A stretch of DNA of 39,917 bases from Agmasoma carcini (nom. nud.) (GCA_029232285.1 JAOXFI010000058.1:1-39917), one strand, 5' to 3'; shown: positions 8,198 to 19,053, counted from the stretch's first letter. The notes: generated from the sequence alone by a model not told the origin. A program made the numbers and translations.

Positions 8198-8663
8198 TTA
8201 TTTATAGGTTTTCCTTTACAATTATAATTATGATAGTCATATCAATATTTTATATGATTGATATTAGGCATTGTGTTATATAAATTAATATTAGTGTAAA
8301 TGATATAAATATTTATAATTAATGGTAAAATATTAATTTTCCTCAGTTAATGTCACAAAATAATATCAATTCAACTATTGTTAAGATATAACCTTTTTAT
8401 AAGTAGTTTATCATGATTAAGATTATATATTTTATATTCTTTATATTAGTTATAGATATATCACAATTTGGGATGGTGGGGTTTAATTATAAATTAAAAA
8501 GGCGTAAATAAGCGCTAAATAACAATATCAAGAAGTATAAAAACTTAAAACAAAAATGAGTCTATTAGAACGTAATAGAGTTGTTGTAACAGTGATTATT
8601 TTATACAGAGTTAGAAAAATATACAAAATACCTAAAAGTGTATATGAAAAGCATCATAAATAG
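8194..8663 (+). other. Three very short open frames, possible mini-genes or gene remnant
   Basis: Three short plus-strand frames follow the Med21-like gene. The first (8194-8283, 29 aa) overlaps its stop as ATGA and is almost wholly hydrophobic. The second (8413-8511, 32 aa) starts MIKIIYFIFFILVIDIS, like a signal peptide, and ends KLKRRK. The third (8556-8663, 35 aa) is basic (YRVRKIYKIPKSVYEKHHK). None has the AAATTT start signal and the frames differ, so a decayed secreted-protein gene is as likely as real small genes. Confidence 0.2.
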
Positions 8664-8741
8664 TTTTATAATCATAAATTTCCTATTTTAATTAAATTTA
8701 TTTAATTTTAATATTTCTCATAAATTTCTAACAAAAAATTT

Positions 8742-9995
8742 GGGGCTGTTCTGTTTTGCGATCTGAATAATTGTTGCTATGTAATTGTGTTTTAAATAAA
8801 ATTTTAGATATGAAATAAAATAAAAACTCTATTATATCTAAATAAATTATTTAAATAAAAATAGTAGCAAATAATAAAAACTTTTAAAATTTATTATATA
8901 ATTGCATGTTATTTTTTCTTATCACTTCAAAACATTAAAAACTAATTTGAATTGCTTTTGTAAATACTATTATTAAATATATATCAGAACTAAAACCCTT
9001 TATTATATTAGCTGAAGAGTTTTATACTATTATTAGCAATGAAGAAAATGCTTTAGAATCCCTTAAAGAACATGATATATTAAATGATATCGATAATATA
9101 CGAACATGTAATCTTGCAGAATAGGATTAAAAGAATAAAGGGGAAATTGAAAAGGTAATATAATTAATACGTTTAAATGAAAAAATAATATTTTCCAAAC
9201 GTATTGATTTATTGATATTACTATTAAAATTTTAATCCTTTAGATTTAAATGTGGGTTTAAAAAAGAAACTTAACATTTGTGATATAATAGAACTTGTAT
9301 TCAATTTACAATGGAAAAACCATATGAAATTGTACATAAATTAACCGGGCGATATATTGATACTATTTGCAGATTTTGAGCTGTTTAGAAAATTTTGCCA
9401 GAAATCATTTCGGTATCAAATTAGTATAAAATGATGGGAACAATAGAACATTCACTTTTTAATAGATGATTCTAAGTTTCTTGGGTGTAAAAAACCTACC
9501 AGAGTAAGAATGTTCAGAGGGAATGAAAGAATTTTGATGGTGGATAATGAAGCTGGGTTGAAAACAATAGGAATCATTGCAATAGAGTAGATGCCTTATG
9601 ATGGTTTGGTCTAATGAAAGGTAATGATAAAAGATTTTTTACGTAAAAAACCGGATATGTCAACCTTAACTACTTATTATTCAAAGATGGGTTATTTTTT
9701 TTTCGAATGAGTGGCCCACATATTCAAATCTATCAGATCTGGGCTATGTTTATTAGAAAGTAAATCGTTAACGAAATTTATTAATCCTTTAACCGGATCA
9801 CATACTTAAAAATATTTAGAGATCATGGTTAGAGACAAAAGTTAAAATATTATAAAAGAGAGGAATGTCACCACGTACCTTTAAATCATAAAAAGTTTTT
9901 TGTTGAAAAAGATCTAAGAGAGCACGAGAGAATATATTCATAGCTTTTCTACTTGATATAAAATATATTTTTTAATGGCAAAACAGAACATCACT
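8742..9995 (+). mobile_element. Merlin (ISXO2-like) DNA transposon, dead, with TIRs and TSD
   Basis: A 1.25-kb block bounded by inverted repeats with a perfect 13-bp core, TGTTCTGTTTTGC (8747-8759), whose complement lies at 9978-9990. Outside them is a direct repeat AAAATTT (8735-8741 and 9996-10002), of the size expected for a Merlin target-site duplication (8-9 bp). Inside, broken frames on the plus strand recall an ISXO2-like transposase: an N-terminal helix ending in CNLAE near 9.0-9.1 kb, a segment DDSKFLGCKKP near 9.47 kb in the place of the usual DESxFGxxK motif, and weak C-terminal similarity near 9.7 kb. Stops and frameshifts are numerous, so it is a relic. The TIR evidence is stronger than the coding evidence. 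Confidence 0.6.
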
Positions 9996-10560
9996 AAAAT
10001 TTAATGTAAAATAAACATAATACAAAATACACATATATAGACACAGAATGATGAAAACAAAAAATTAAAAATTTAACTGAACACATCAGAATGACTTAAT
10101 GTATAAAGCATTAAATACACGTTTAAATTATAATATTATTTTTGGTGAACTCGAGGGTAATAACAGGATCCAAGGAATTAATAGGTCACAATATATTTTT
10201 ATAATTATTTTTTGCTGTGATTAATATAAAAAAGACAAAATATAATAAAAATTTCGATTATTAAATTAAAAAATAATATGATTTAAAATTGAAAATTAAA
10301 CAAAAAATCTATTTTAATTTATTATTTTGTGGGTTTGCGTTCTAATAATTTTAATATATTATTGTTTTATGAGTTTTTTTGACATTTATAATATTGCATA
10401 ATGATAATATAACCCCACATTTAAGTTCATTTTTAAACAAAAACAAAAAAGTCTCATAAATAATGATCATTATTTTTATAAAAAAGGAGAAAGCAAAAAA
10501 TAATAAATTCACATAGATTTTTTGTTAATTTGACTAGAAAATTCACAGTTTTTTTGGTTT
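9996..10560. other. Non-coding AT-rich stretch between two Merlin relics
   Basis: No gene, tandem repeat or RNA recognised. It may include the 3' flank of the next Merlin element, whose ends I could not locate. Confidence 0.4.
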
Positions 10561-11400
10561 TACAAATATTAAAAATTATTGATACAGTAAACCAAATAAG
10601 TCAATCCTTGACAAGCCTTGTTGTTCCTCTTAAAAACAAATTTGCTTAAGTATAGTTCTATACAATTCTTTTTCCTATAGTTTTTGCTAGAAAACAATTT
10701 TACATCAAATCAAGGTTCATTCGATCGTTTAGATATACACTTCCTTGTTCATTGAATATACAAGTTTGGTTAAGTGATTTACCGCATTTTGAACATATGT
10801 GTCATCTTCACCAAGGAATGACATGTAAGCAGGCCATGAATCACTTATAAAAGTTGCATTTCTAACAGTAAATTACTTATAATTAAAGCCAAGAGTATTT
10901 TTATCACGATGTTCAATCGTCTTCAACAATAACCTTACACTCTCTCATATATTATAACTGCCCTAAAAACCCATTATTGGTCGACAACCCTTCCAATAAC
11001 ATTTTTTCAAATTTTTAGCTATAAGAGATTCGTCAATTTCGACTACACTGGAATCACTAAAACAAACTAAAAAGTTATCATTATTTTCTTTAAGTTTTAC
11101 TCTCTCAATGGTTATTATTTTAGCAACCGTTTTACGAGAGATCTTAATTTCCTTCGATATTCGAAACGCCTGAAGTTTATCAGCAAAAAGTGCTATTATT
11201 CTTAATATTTCAGTGACTTTGATCCTTGTCATACTTAAGACTGTTCTTCTCCTAATATCATACCCATTTTTACAATTCTTGCAATAATAGTGGAACCCAA
11301 AGGTTTTAGAGGTATCAGAATTAATAGAAAGCACAGATTTACATGTCGTGCATGGTTTGTCAACTTCAAGAATCTATTTTAAGCAGCATTTATTTTATAT
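10560..11400 (-). mobile_element. Merlin (ISXO2-like) transposase relic
   Basis: Read on the minus strand. A zinc ribbon (PCTTCKS near 11.36 kb and YYCKNCKN near 11.28 kb) comes first. A helix-turn-helix region follows (RISKEIKISRKTVAKI). The first catalytic motif is VVEIDESLIAKN (about 11.04 kb). Then, after frameshifts, come FISDSWPAYMSFLG with the second Asp and VNHLTKLVYS...IQTIE (about 10.72-10.78 kb), the VNHS..FV...TIE block holding the catalytic Glu. The 372-bp open part (10963-11334) is the longest surviving piece, and internal stops occur after it. This matches the Merlin/IS1595-type DDE transposases that are widespread in microsporidia. Confidence 0.8.
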
Positions 11401-13243
11401 CGTTTTTATTTAAAGAATCACTATTACATATTAATTTATAGGTATTTAGTAAATCATGAAAATACTAGTAAACTTTATTCCTTTAAACCCAGTTTTACTC
11501 TCGATTTTAGTTTTATAATATTTTAAAACAAAAAATATCGAGAACTAATGGTATCGTCGGAGACCGAAGGTATTAGATATTTAAGTTGTCGTAAGACGAA
11601 TATATATTCGATTGTTTGTTTAAAGTTATACATGTTTTTGTATTCTTCTCTCTTCTTTGTCAATTATGATGAAAAGTTTAATAAAACTCATACAACCAGG
11701 AAAGGTAGTGACATATCAGATATATGTCGCTAAGACAACCGTCAGTAGTTGTTCCTAAGAAAGTATGTATAAGAAAATGATTTCATTTACTTACTAAGTA
11801 TATTTAAACTTAATAACGATTCTTAAATGAATAACTGTTTTAATAATCACGATAAAAAAAGGTTTTTAAAAACAAATTATTCTGAACATAAAATAAAGTA
11901 AAAAAATTTCTATTTGAGAAACCTCATTCAACAACATAACAAATCTTATGTTCTAATTTAAACATTTTGATTTTTTAAATAATTTCACTTATACAGTAAA
12001 CGCTTTATGAATAATCAAACACATTGTATGTTATAAAAACAATTGAAAAAACTGTTATTTAATTAGTTATTAATTTTAATCTTTGTATTTATACACATAT
12101 TATATGTCATGTCGAAAAAGAAGGCGACACTTACAATATTTTTCAATTTTTTAAAATAAATGAATATCATGTACCAATATAGTGAATAAAAACTCAATTA
12201 ATATAAAATTCTTATTGACTAATTATATTTTTATAACCATTATTATAATTATAATTGTATTACTAAGACAACCAAATCATAATTCAAAATTTAAAGAATA
12301 AAATATATCTCAATATTCTCCATGTTTATAAAGTATCATGAAAATCTTTATATAACTTGCTATATACTTATTTTAATTAAACGAGATGAAGCAGGTTAAT
12401 TCAAAATTAAAACATTCCAGATTAGACAATCCTTACAAACACATACATATCTTCATATTCTTAAGTGTATATTATAATGAATCTAAAGCACTTCATTTGA
12501 AAGTTTTTATATGTTTTCATAGGTAAAAATTTTTATAATAAAAATAAATAAATTTTAAATATTGACAAATTTAAGATTACAATTAAGTTAAGTTTTCAGT
12601 AATAGTTTTAATGTAAATTTTCCTTTTATTATATTTTTAAAATAAATAAACAAGGAATGAAATCTTATATCACGATTGTAGAAAACACATATTGACTGAC
12701 ATTTGTATTAAAACTTAGAGATGTAAAGACAAGTAAGCATTTATATTTGTTTAATAATTTAATTTATAACATTATTATTCTATACAAATGTCATTATTTA
12801 AAATCACTGATATTAGTGCTATGTTAAAGGTCAAACTCAAAATAAATATTTTATATTGCAATAAAAATATCAAATCTTAAATTTTATTGATGTTATGACA
12901 TCTCAATTAATAAGATTTATAAAAATGATTTAATAAATCCATTTCAATGCAATTATTGAATATGTTGTAATAATTTTATATACTTAAAAATATTTTCTAA
13001 CTGTCAAATAATTTGTAATAAAATTTTCAAATATTTGTTATAATATTTTAAAAATTTATATTATTGAGATAAAATGTCACATTTAGAGTTATAATACAAT
13101 AAGATTTTATTATATTAAGTATTTTATGTAAAAATACAATATTGTTTAAGTTTATAAATTCTAAAAAAGAATATTTAAAAAAAATCATTTTTTTTGAAAA
13201 TTTTTACTTTTGCAAACATTTTTCACTTAAAAATTTGCCATTA
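11401..13243. other. 1.8-kb gene-free stretch upstream of CTR9
   Basis: AT-rich, with no homology I can recognise. Two details: a 14-bp perfect palindrome CGAATATATATTCG (11597-11610) inside a short open frame at 11548-11733, and the motif GTCGYTAAGAC occurring twice within about 140 bp (near 11588 and 11726). An AAAAATTTGCC box precedes the CTR9 start at its right end. The palindrome-bearing segment could be a non-autonomous element, but no clear ends are seen. Confidence 0.4.
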
Positions 13244-14827
13244 ATGCCTCATACAATAAATTTGTCGAATAATGAAGTTTACAACATAGACATTAACAAT
13301 TTGCCACAAGGTATTAAATTTGAGAATCTTTATAATAAATTGATTGACTTTGGGCCTTCTGATGAAGAGATTATGGATTTAGTTTACTTATTTAGGTTTA
13401 AGAAGAATGAATCATTTAGATTGCTAAATTTGATACCAACCCATCCTAAATATAACGTAGCTTTAATTGCTTTAAATCTTCAACATGATATTGCGGTAGA
13501 AATAAACGGTGAAAGCAAAGATTATGAATTTTTAAGAAGTGTTGTCAATCTAAAACAGAATAAAACTACAAAATTCTCAGGACATGATTTGAACAGACTC
13601 ACTGATAATTTCAGTGAAAAAAAATTGTGTTATGAAAGTTCAAAAAACTGGTCAAAATTTAATAGTGAATCAAATTTAAATTTTTTATATAGAATAGGAA
13701 AAACAACAGAATATGAAGATGAGAACAATATTGATGTTAGAATTACGAAGATATCAAAGTCTATTGAAGAATTGAAAGACTTAGACAAGCAAATAAGTGA
13801 TCTTAAAGGTCTAGAGGTTAATTATATGGCAGAGATATATTATTTGATTGGTAAAGCCTACCATTTAAAGAATGACTATGAAAATGCTAAGAATTGGTAT
13901 GAAAAGTCTATAAATATTGATAATTATCAACCAGCTAAGTATAATTTGAACAGAATAGAAGATAAAGACTTTGGTGAAAGGAATTACATGACAATACGAG
14001 CTTTGAAAAGGCTGGATTATTCAAATTTAAAACCTAAAAATGGATTTGTGAAAATTGTTAACTTTGTATTAAACATGAAATCTAACATGCTCAAGTATAT
14101 GAATAATGTTGATCCCCAGATAGATTGTGAGTATATGGACTACTATGACAAAGATATAACCAGTCTTAACTATTCTTCATTACTCTTGCGATCGAATCCA
14201 TCAAAATCTATTGAATTACTTGAATCAATAAAAGATTCTAATTTAATAGATTATGTAAACTATAACTTAGGAGTTCTTAAGAATGATGTTGAGTTGCTTA
14301 AGATGTCTAATTTAAAGGAAGCAAGTGTGTATATTGATTATATAGAAAATAAGGAAACAAAGAACGATAATCTTAAGGCTTATTTAGCTTATAAAAATGA
14401 TAAAGAAATATTTTTAACAACGAGACTAACTTATATTTATCAAGGTCTTAGATTATTGAATGATGGTAACTATAAGGAAGCAATAGAAGTGTTGAAACCA
14501 TTTAGATCAGCTTATTCTTTGAATGCAATAGCTATTTGCCTTATGAAGATTGGTGAATATGAAAAATCAATAGAATTATTTGATCAAATTAATGATGTAT
14601 TTGAAAATTCATTTTACAGTTATTTCTGCTTAAAGAATTATAAACAATCATTTTTAAGTTATGTTAAAAGGAAGGAAATCAATGAGGATGTGCTTTATAC
14701 TATAGCAAAAAGATGTTCACCAGCCTTTATTGATGATTATTTAAGTACTTTGAACAATAATTCATCAATATATAATATTTTGAGTGATATTAGTGATGAT
14801 TATATCAACAAAAGAATAAAATTATGA
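13244..14827 (+). CDS. CTR9: CTR9, TPR subunit of the Paf1 complex
   Basis: A 527-aa protein. The Paf1 complex travels with RNA polymerase II, promoting elongation and histone H2B ubiquitylation; CTR9 is its TPR scaffold. The opening NNEVYNIDINNLPQG matches CTR9's VIELDxDxLPEG signature. A TPR at about 196-236 (AEIYYLIGKAYHLKNDYENAKNWYEKSI) matches CTR9's AxSxYxLARxxHxxGDYxxAxxYY repeat. More TPR-like helices occur at about 395-460 (NDGNYKEAIEVL, MKIGEYEKSIELFDQI). Fungal and animal CTR9 exceed 1,000 aa, so about half the repeats are gone. The frame is open 34 codons further upstream from a TTG, but the ATG at 13244 is chosen because of its AAAAATTTGCC signal and the homology. Confidence 0.8.
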   Translation: MPHTINLSNNEVYNIDINNLPQGIKFENLYNKLIDFGPSDEEIMDLVYLFRFKKNESFRLLNLIPTHPKYNVALIALNLQHDIAVEINGESKDYEFLRSVVNLKQNKTTKFSGHDLNRLTDNFSEKKLCYESSKNWSKFNSESNLNFLYRIGKTTEYEDENNIDVRITKISKSIEELKDLDKQISDLKGLEVNYMAEIYYLIGKAYHLKNDYENAKNWYEKSINIDNYQPAKYNLNRIEDKDFGERNYMTIRALKRLDYSNLKPKNGFVKIVNFVLNMKSNMLKYMNNVDPQIDCEYMDYYDKDITSLNYSSLLLRSNPSKSIELLESIKDSNLIDYVNYNLGVLKNDVELLKMSNLKEASVYIDYIENKETKNDNLKAYLAYKNDKEIFLTTRLTYIYQGLRLLNDGNYKEAIEVLKPFRSAYSLNAIAICLMKIGEYEKSIELFDQINDVFENSFYSYFCLKNYKQSFLSYVKRKEINEDVLYTIAKRCSPAFIDDYLSTLNNNSSIYNILSDISDDYINKRIKL

Positions 14828-15039
14828 AATTTAAGTTTTTTATAAAGATTTTGTAATTTAAAATTAAATATTTATGAATAATTGAAGATTAGTATTCATT
14901 TATCAAATATCAGACAAAAATTTATATATAAAGAACAAACTATGTTATATTCAATAATATATAAATTATTTTATATTAGTTAGTTACACCATCCACTTTG
15001 TAAAAAAATTAAATAAAATTTTCTATAAAAAATTTACCA

Positions 15040-16386
15040 ATGTTCAAGAAAATTAAAGGAGGAAGTTTTAAAACTATGGAATTAGATTATAGACTCGTAA
15101 AAAACATTCCGTTCGACAATCCAACACCTATACAGCGTAGAGCGCTTCCAGTTATACTAGAAAAACACAATACGCTGTGTATTGCACGTACTGGATCTGG
15201 AAAGACACTATGTTATTTGATACCAGCAATTCAAAATGCAATTGAAGGAAAGAACACGCTAATCTTTGTTCCTACTAAAGAATTGAAAGATCAAGTCAAA
15301 AGAGTTTACTATGAATTGACCAATAACGTTTTCTTCCCTGGTCAGGTTATTATTACCACACCAAAAGAACTTACATTACCTGAAATTGAATTATTTGTTG
15401 TTGATGAAGTTGATAGAGTTCTTGAAGAAAGGACATTGCGTGAACATTTTGAATTGATCACAAAATACAACCAAAAAATATTTTTTTCAGCCACAAAACC
15501 CATGGAATTTTTAGATATGAAAGTAGTTGAAGTTGAATCAGAAATACCATCAACGATATCTCACAACTTTTTGTATGTTCCATATAATTTAAAAGACCAG
15601 TGCTTGCTTAATTTATTATCAATGGTTGATTATAAAAGATCAATTATTTTTTGTTCAACTAAGTATAGTGTTGATTATATAAAATTGATATTAATTAAAT
15701 TTAAGTATAAATGTACGTCAATATATTCATCTATGGATGATGAAGCAAGGAGGGATAATTTTAATAAGTTTTTGAGGAGAGATGTTGATTTATTGATAGT
15801 TACTGATGTTGCAGCTAGAGGTTTAGATATTCCTTTTATTGATTTAGTTATAAGTTTTGATTTAGCTGATGAAAAAACGTTTGTCCATAGGGTTGGAAGG
15901 ATTAGAGGAGTCGGATCACAGATTAGTATTTGTTCATATGCTGATATATTCCATTATTTTAATATTAGAGAGTCCTTTGGCTTAGATAAAGATATTGGGT
16001 ATGTTCCTAATCATTTTTTATCAAAGTTTGATCTTAAAGAATTTGAGAGTGAGAAGTATTCTGCGGAAAGGGGATATACGAAATGTTTACAATTCAGACC
16101 TAAAGTATCAGTTCCAGTTTATTTTAAGTCTGAAATTGATAATTTTCCAGCTAGTAAATTATTTAAGTGTAAAGAGACGTTAGCTGATCAGATTAAGAAG
16201 ATGAGAAGCAAGCCACTTATAGTTGTTGATAAAGAAGAAGATAAAAATATATTTAGAGATCAAAATTACATTCCATACACGATGAAAGAACAAAGGACGT
16301 TTTCATCCAAATTTATGATTAAAAGGGATGATTATGTTGTGAGTAAGAAGGAAAAAGATAGAAAAGTCTTTTATAAGAGAAATTGA
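15040..16386 (+). CDS. DBP10: DEAD-box RNA helicase, DBP10/DDX54 type
   Basis: A 448-aa ATP-dependent RNA helicase; DBP10 acts in nucleolar 60S subunit assembly. Start MFKKIKGGSFKTMELD resembles the DBP10 Gly-Ser-Phe N-flank, and AAAAAATTTACCA precedes the ATG. Motifs: Q motif PTPIQ (28-32), I ARTGSGKT (49-56), Ia PTKELK (78-83), Ib TPKE (107-110), II DEVD (122-125) in place of DEAD, III SAT (150-152), V TDVAARGLDIP (255-265), VI HRVGRIRG (283-290). The spacing between Ia and Ib is short, so part of RecA domain 1 is trimmed. A C-terminal FRDQNYIPYT...VFYKRN tail agrees with the DBP10 C-terminal domain. Yeast and human homologues are near 900-1,000 aa. Helicase function is certain; subfamily is likely. 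Confidence 0.85.
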   Translation: MFKKIKGGSFKTMELDYRLVKNIPFDNPTPIQRRALPVILEKHNTLCIARTGSGKTLCYLIPAIQNAIEGKNTLIFVPTKELKDQVKRVYYELTNNVFFPGQVIITTPKELTLPEIELFVVDEVDRVLEERTLREHFELITKYNQKIFFSATKPMEFLDMKVVEVESEIPSTISHNFLYVPYNLKDQCLLNLLSMVDYKRSIIFCSTKYSVDYIKLILIKFKYKCTSIYSSMDDEARRDNFNKFLRRDVDLLIVTDVAARGLDIPFIDLVISFDLADEKTFVHRVGRIRGVGSQISICSYADIFHYFNIRESFGLDKDIGYVPNHFLSKFDLKEFESEKYSAERGYTKCLQFRPKVSVPVYFKSEIDNFPASKLFKCKETLADQIKKMRSKPLIVVDKEEDKNIFRDQNYIPYTMKEQRTFSSKFMIKRDDYVVSKKEKDRKVFYKRN

Positions 16387-16439
16387 CGAATAAAATAAAA
16401 AAATTATTTTATTTTTTTAATAATAATTTGAATTATTGA

Positions 16440-16616
16440 ATAATATATTTACAATACAATAATAATATATTTATAATACAATAATAATATATTTATAATA
16501 CAATAATACTATATTTACAATATAATAATATAAGTATATAATACAATAATAATATAAGTATACAACAATAATATATTTATAATACAATAATAATATATTT
16601 ACAATACAATAATAAA
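16440..16616. repeat. Minisatellite, ~22-bp unit, about 8 copies
   Basis: Tandem copies of a unit close to ATAATATATTTATAATACA followed by ATA, with small substitutions and two shortened copies. It lies in the convergent spacer between the helicase stop and the HMG gene stop. Confidence 0.85.
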
Positions 16617-16686
16617 TATTTTTTTAATAATTTTTACATACCATGATAAACACTATCTTAATAAAAAAATAATAAAAATAAATAAT

Positions 16687-17148
16687 TCAATCATCAGAAT
16701 CTTCATCATTCTTGTTAAGCTTCTTAGCTTCAATTTCATACTTAGCCTTCGTATCGGAATCAATTTCTTTCCACATCTTTTTAACAGTCTCCTTAATGTC
16801 TGCCTTGTTCATATTCTTCTTCTCTAGCTCTTTAGACTTCTTTTTGTTAAACAAACTCATGGCAGTGACCTTTCTCTTTGTTTTCTTTTTACAGTCTAAA
16901 AAATTTTGATAATCAGGTGTTAATTTCCATTCTTCAACATCCTTTTCATATACTAGCTTTGCAGCCTCGAATTGTGAGTTAAACTTGACTTGAGCCTCCT
17001 TGTCTTCCTTCCACATCTTAGAAATAATCTTTGTTTGTTCAACAGCTTTAAGCTTTGATATGTCTTCATTGTTAGCTCTGGTATGGGTGGCATACAATAA
17101 ATATCCATTTAAAGGACGTTTAGGCTTGTTAAAGTTATTCTTTGCCAT
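16687..17148 (-). CDS. Two-HMG-box DNA-binding protein
   Basis: A 153-aa, Lys-rich protein. HMG box 1 covers about residues 8-75 (PKRPLNGYLLYATHTR, then KIISKMWKEDKEAQVKF), with the PKRPxNGY signature of HMGB/Nhp6 proteins. A second, more divergent box covers about 90-145 (MSLFNKKKSKEL, then IKETVKKMWKEID). It ends in an acidic tail (NDEDSDD), like HMGB proteins. Such proteins bend DNA and help nucleosome remodelling; a nuclear architectural role is inferred. The TTG-initiated extension of three codons is rejected: the true ATG is at 17146-17148, behind AAATTTTGGACCCA, the CCC-like signal seen also at eL14 and a hint of high expression. Confidence 0.85.
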   Translation of the reverse strand: MAKNNFNKPKRPLNGYLLYATHTRANNEDISKLKAVEQTKIISKMWKEDKEAQVKFNSQFEAAKLVYEKDVEEWKLTPDYQNFLDCKKKTKRKVTAMSLFNKKKSKELEKKNMNKADIKETVKKMWKEIDSDTKAKYEIEAKKLNKNDEDSDD

Positions 17149-17301
17149 TGGGTCCAAAATTTTTTAAAAATTTATAAAATATAGAAATAAGAAAAAAGAA
17201 GTTTAGTTAAGATGATTAAAAAGAGACGGTTTTTAATATTTTAAAATAAAGTAATAGAAAAATATATTAAAGTAAGTATGATTATTTGATATGATTAATT
17301 A

Positions 17302-17403
17302 TTCAGTTATAGTCAGATTAGTTAGTCAGATTGGTTAGTCATGTAGTTAGTCAGATAGTTAATCAGATAGTTAGTCAGTCAATCAGATTAGTCAGATTTG
17401 TCA
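17302..17403. repeat. Degenerate minisatellite, GTTAGTCAG core
   Basis: Irregular tandem copies of a 10-13-bp unit around AGTTAGTCAGAT and AGTTAATCAGAT on the plus strand, in the 870-bp spacer between the HMG and SNAP genes. The core recurs at 19.8 and 22.1 kb. Confidence 0.7.
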
Positions 17404-17865
17404 AATTAATTATCAAATTCTTAAATATTATTGATTGATTTATAAATATATTGCAAATATTATAAAATTAGAAAACAAATAATTTTTTAAAATATACGTC
17501 AATTTTTTAAAATTGTTTTAAGACTTAATAATAATTAAAAGATTTTATAAATCTACATTTGTTGTATTAAGTAAAATTTTTAAATGATGAAACAAACAAA
17601 TTTTTCTTAAAATTTTGATTGAATTCTTAAAGTAATAAAAACTATAAAAATATATTTTAAAATATTTGTATAATGCAATATTATAAAATATGATTGTATA
17701 TTTTTAATAATTTCATAATTTGACGGTTGATAGAAAATATGTTATAGATAATAGGTAAATATTAAGTTTATATATAGGAAAGTGTAATATAATATTTTAT
17801 AAATAAAATATTAATTTTTTATAAAACTTATTTACATCATTTTGTATTACTTAGAATGACCATAT
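17404..17865. other. AT-rich spacer between HMG and SNAP genes
   Basis: No gene or RNA is recognised between the two minisatellites of this spacer. Confidence 0.4.
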
Positions 17866-17965
17866 ACATAATACTATATATATACATAATACTATATATA
17901 CTTAATACTATATATAATTAATACTATATATATACTTAATACTATATATACATAATACTATATAT
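17866..17965. repeat. Minisatellite, TACATAATACTATATA-type unit
   Basis: Six or so copies of a 14-20-bp unit built on CTTAATACTATATA or CATAATACTATATA, immediately downstream of the SNAP-family gene stop. Confidence 0.75.
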
Positions 17966-18019
17966 TAATTTACTAAATAAATATAAATAAATTATCAAAT
18001 ATTTTCAATTTATGTTTTA

Positions 18020-18742
18020 TTATAAAATATCATTATCTGGATCTGATTTTTCAAGTGCTGCATCAAAAGCTGCATCAAGTATTTTACTTAAGCTATGATC
18101 ATTCTTATAACTGTTAAGAATAGCAACCCTATTCTCTGGATTCGAATTATACAACCCATTTATAATCTTTATCTGATCAGATGTAAGCTTATCATCAAAT
18201 GATCCTTCTAGATCACCTACAAAACAAACAATCTCCCTACAAAATATATAATCACCCTCATCATATCTACTAAGAGCTTCAAATGCCTCTTTAAACTTAT
18301 TAGATTTGATGTTTTGCACCACAATTTCATCATTTATTTGCTTAAGATGTGCTTTATACCCATTTTCCAATTTATAACTCTTATATGCCATTTCAAGATC
18401 ACCTAACTCATGGTACACCTTTCCAGACATGTAAAATTTGTTTATTTTTTCATAACAACGAGCTGCGTTTCTTAAATATATTTCTTTGTTTTGTTTAAAC
18501 TCTTCCGCCAATACTTTATATTGCTCACCTGCATAGAAATATCCATATTCTTCATTTGTTAATAAAAATGTTTCACATGCTCTGTTTAAAAAATATTCTC
18601 TATTCTTGTGTTTAGAAATCTCAATGAATAAATTAGCCGAATCAGTGTATTCTGGTCCACTAAACAAACTTTTAGGGAATTTTGGCTTTGTTCTTAGTTT
18701 CTCAGCCTCTTTTATTAGTTTCTCAATATCGTTTGGATCCAT
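18020..18742 (-). CDS. SEC17: SNAP-family protein (alpha/gamma-SNAP, Sec17-like)
   Basis: A 240-aa helical TPR-like protein. SNAPs bind SNARE bundles and recruit the ATPase NSF for disassembly after membrane fusion. The N-terminus (EKLIKEAEKLR, then SLFSGPEYTDSANLF) fits the alpha-SNAP layout of a Lys/Glu-rich helix, an F..LFGG-like turn and a D-A-ELY helix. Repeated helix pairs follow (YFYAGEQYKVLAEEFKQ, IYLRNAARCYEKI, SGKVYHELGDLEMAYKSY). The tail is acidic and ends DNDIL. The usual length is about 295 aa, so a hairpin or two are missing. The start is supported by AAATTTTTTA just before the ATG. Alpha versus gamma cannot be settled by eye. Confidence 0.65.
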   Translation of the reverse strand: MDPNDIEKLIKEAEKLRTKPKFPKSLFSGPEYTDSANLFIEISKHKNREYFLNRACETFLLTNEEYGYFYAGEQYKVLAEEFKQNKEIYLRNAARCYEKINKFYMSGKVYHELGDLEMAYKSYKLENGYKAHLKQINDEIVVQNIKSNKFKEAFEALSRYDEGDYIFCREIVCFVGDLEGSFDDKLTSDQIKIINGLYNSNPENRVAILNSYKNDHSLSKILDAAFDAALEKSDPDNDIL

Positions 18743-18795
18743 TAAAAAATTTTTTTGTTTCTTTTTAAAAAATAAATAATATAATATTTTTATTG

Positions 18796-18984
18796 TGTGG
18801 GGCTAAGTGTGTGTGGTTATGTGAGTTTATATGTGGAGTTATATATGGCCACGTGTGATTATATGTGATTATATGTGACTATATGTGACTATGTGTGACT
18901 ATTTGTGATTATATGTGTGGTTATGACTGATTATTTGTGATTATATGTGTGGTTATGACTGATTATATTGTGACTATATATGGT
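18796..18984. repeat. Minisatellite, TATGTGATTATATGTGACTA-type
   Basis: Irregular tandem array of 10-12-bp units (TGTGATTATA, TGTGACTATA, GTGGTTATGACTGATTA) filling the divergent spacer between the SNAP and Dph2-like genes. It ends with GGTTAGTCACAT, which touches the GTTAGTCA core of the other arrays. Any shared promoter must lie within the narrow flanks. Confidence 0.8.
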
Positions 18985-19053
18985 TAGTCACATATTTAAA
19001 CTTTATTTTTATAATTTTGATTTTTTTATATTTTAATTTTTAAAAATTTTACT

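Noticed and set aside
11597..11610. Palindrome CGAATATATATTCG as a regulatory site
   Set aside because: Short AT-rich palindromes are frequent at this composition, and no gene lies near enough to be controlled.
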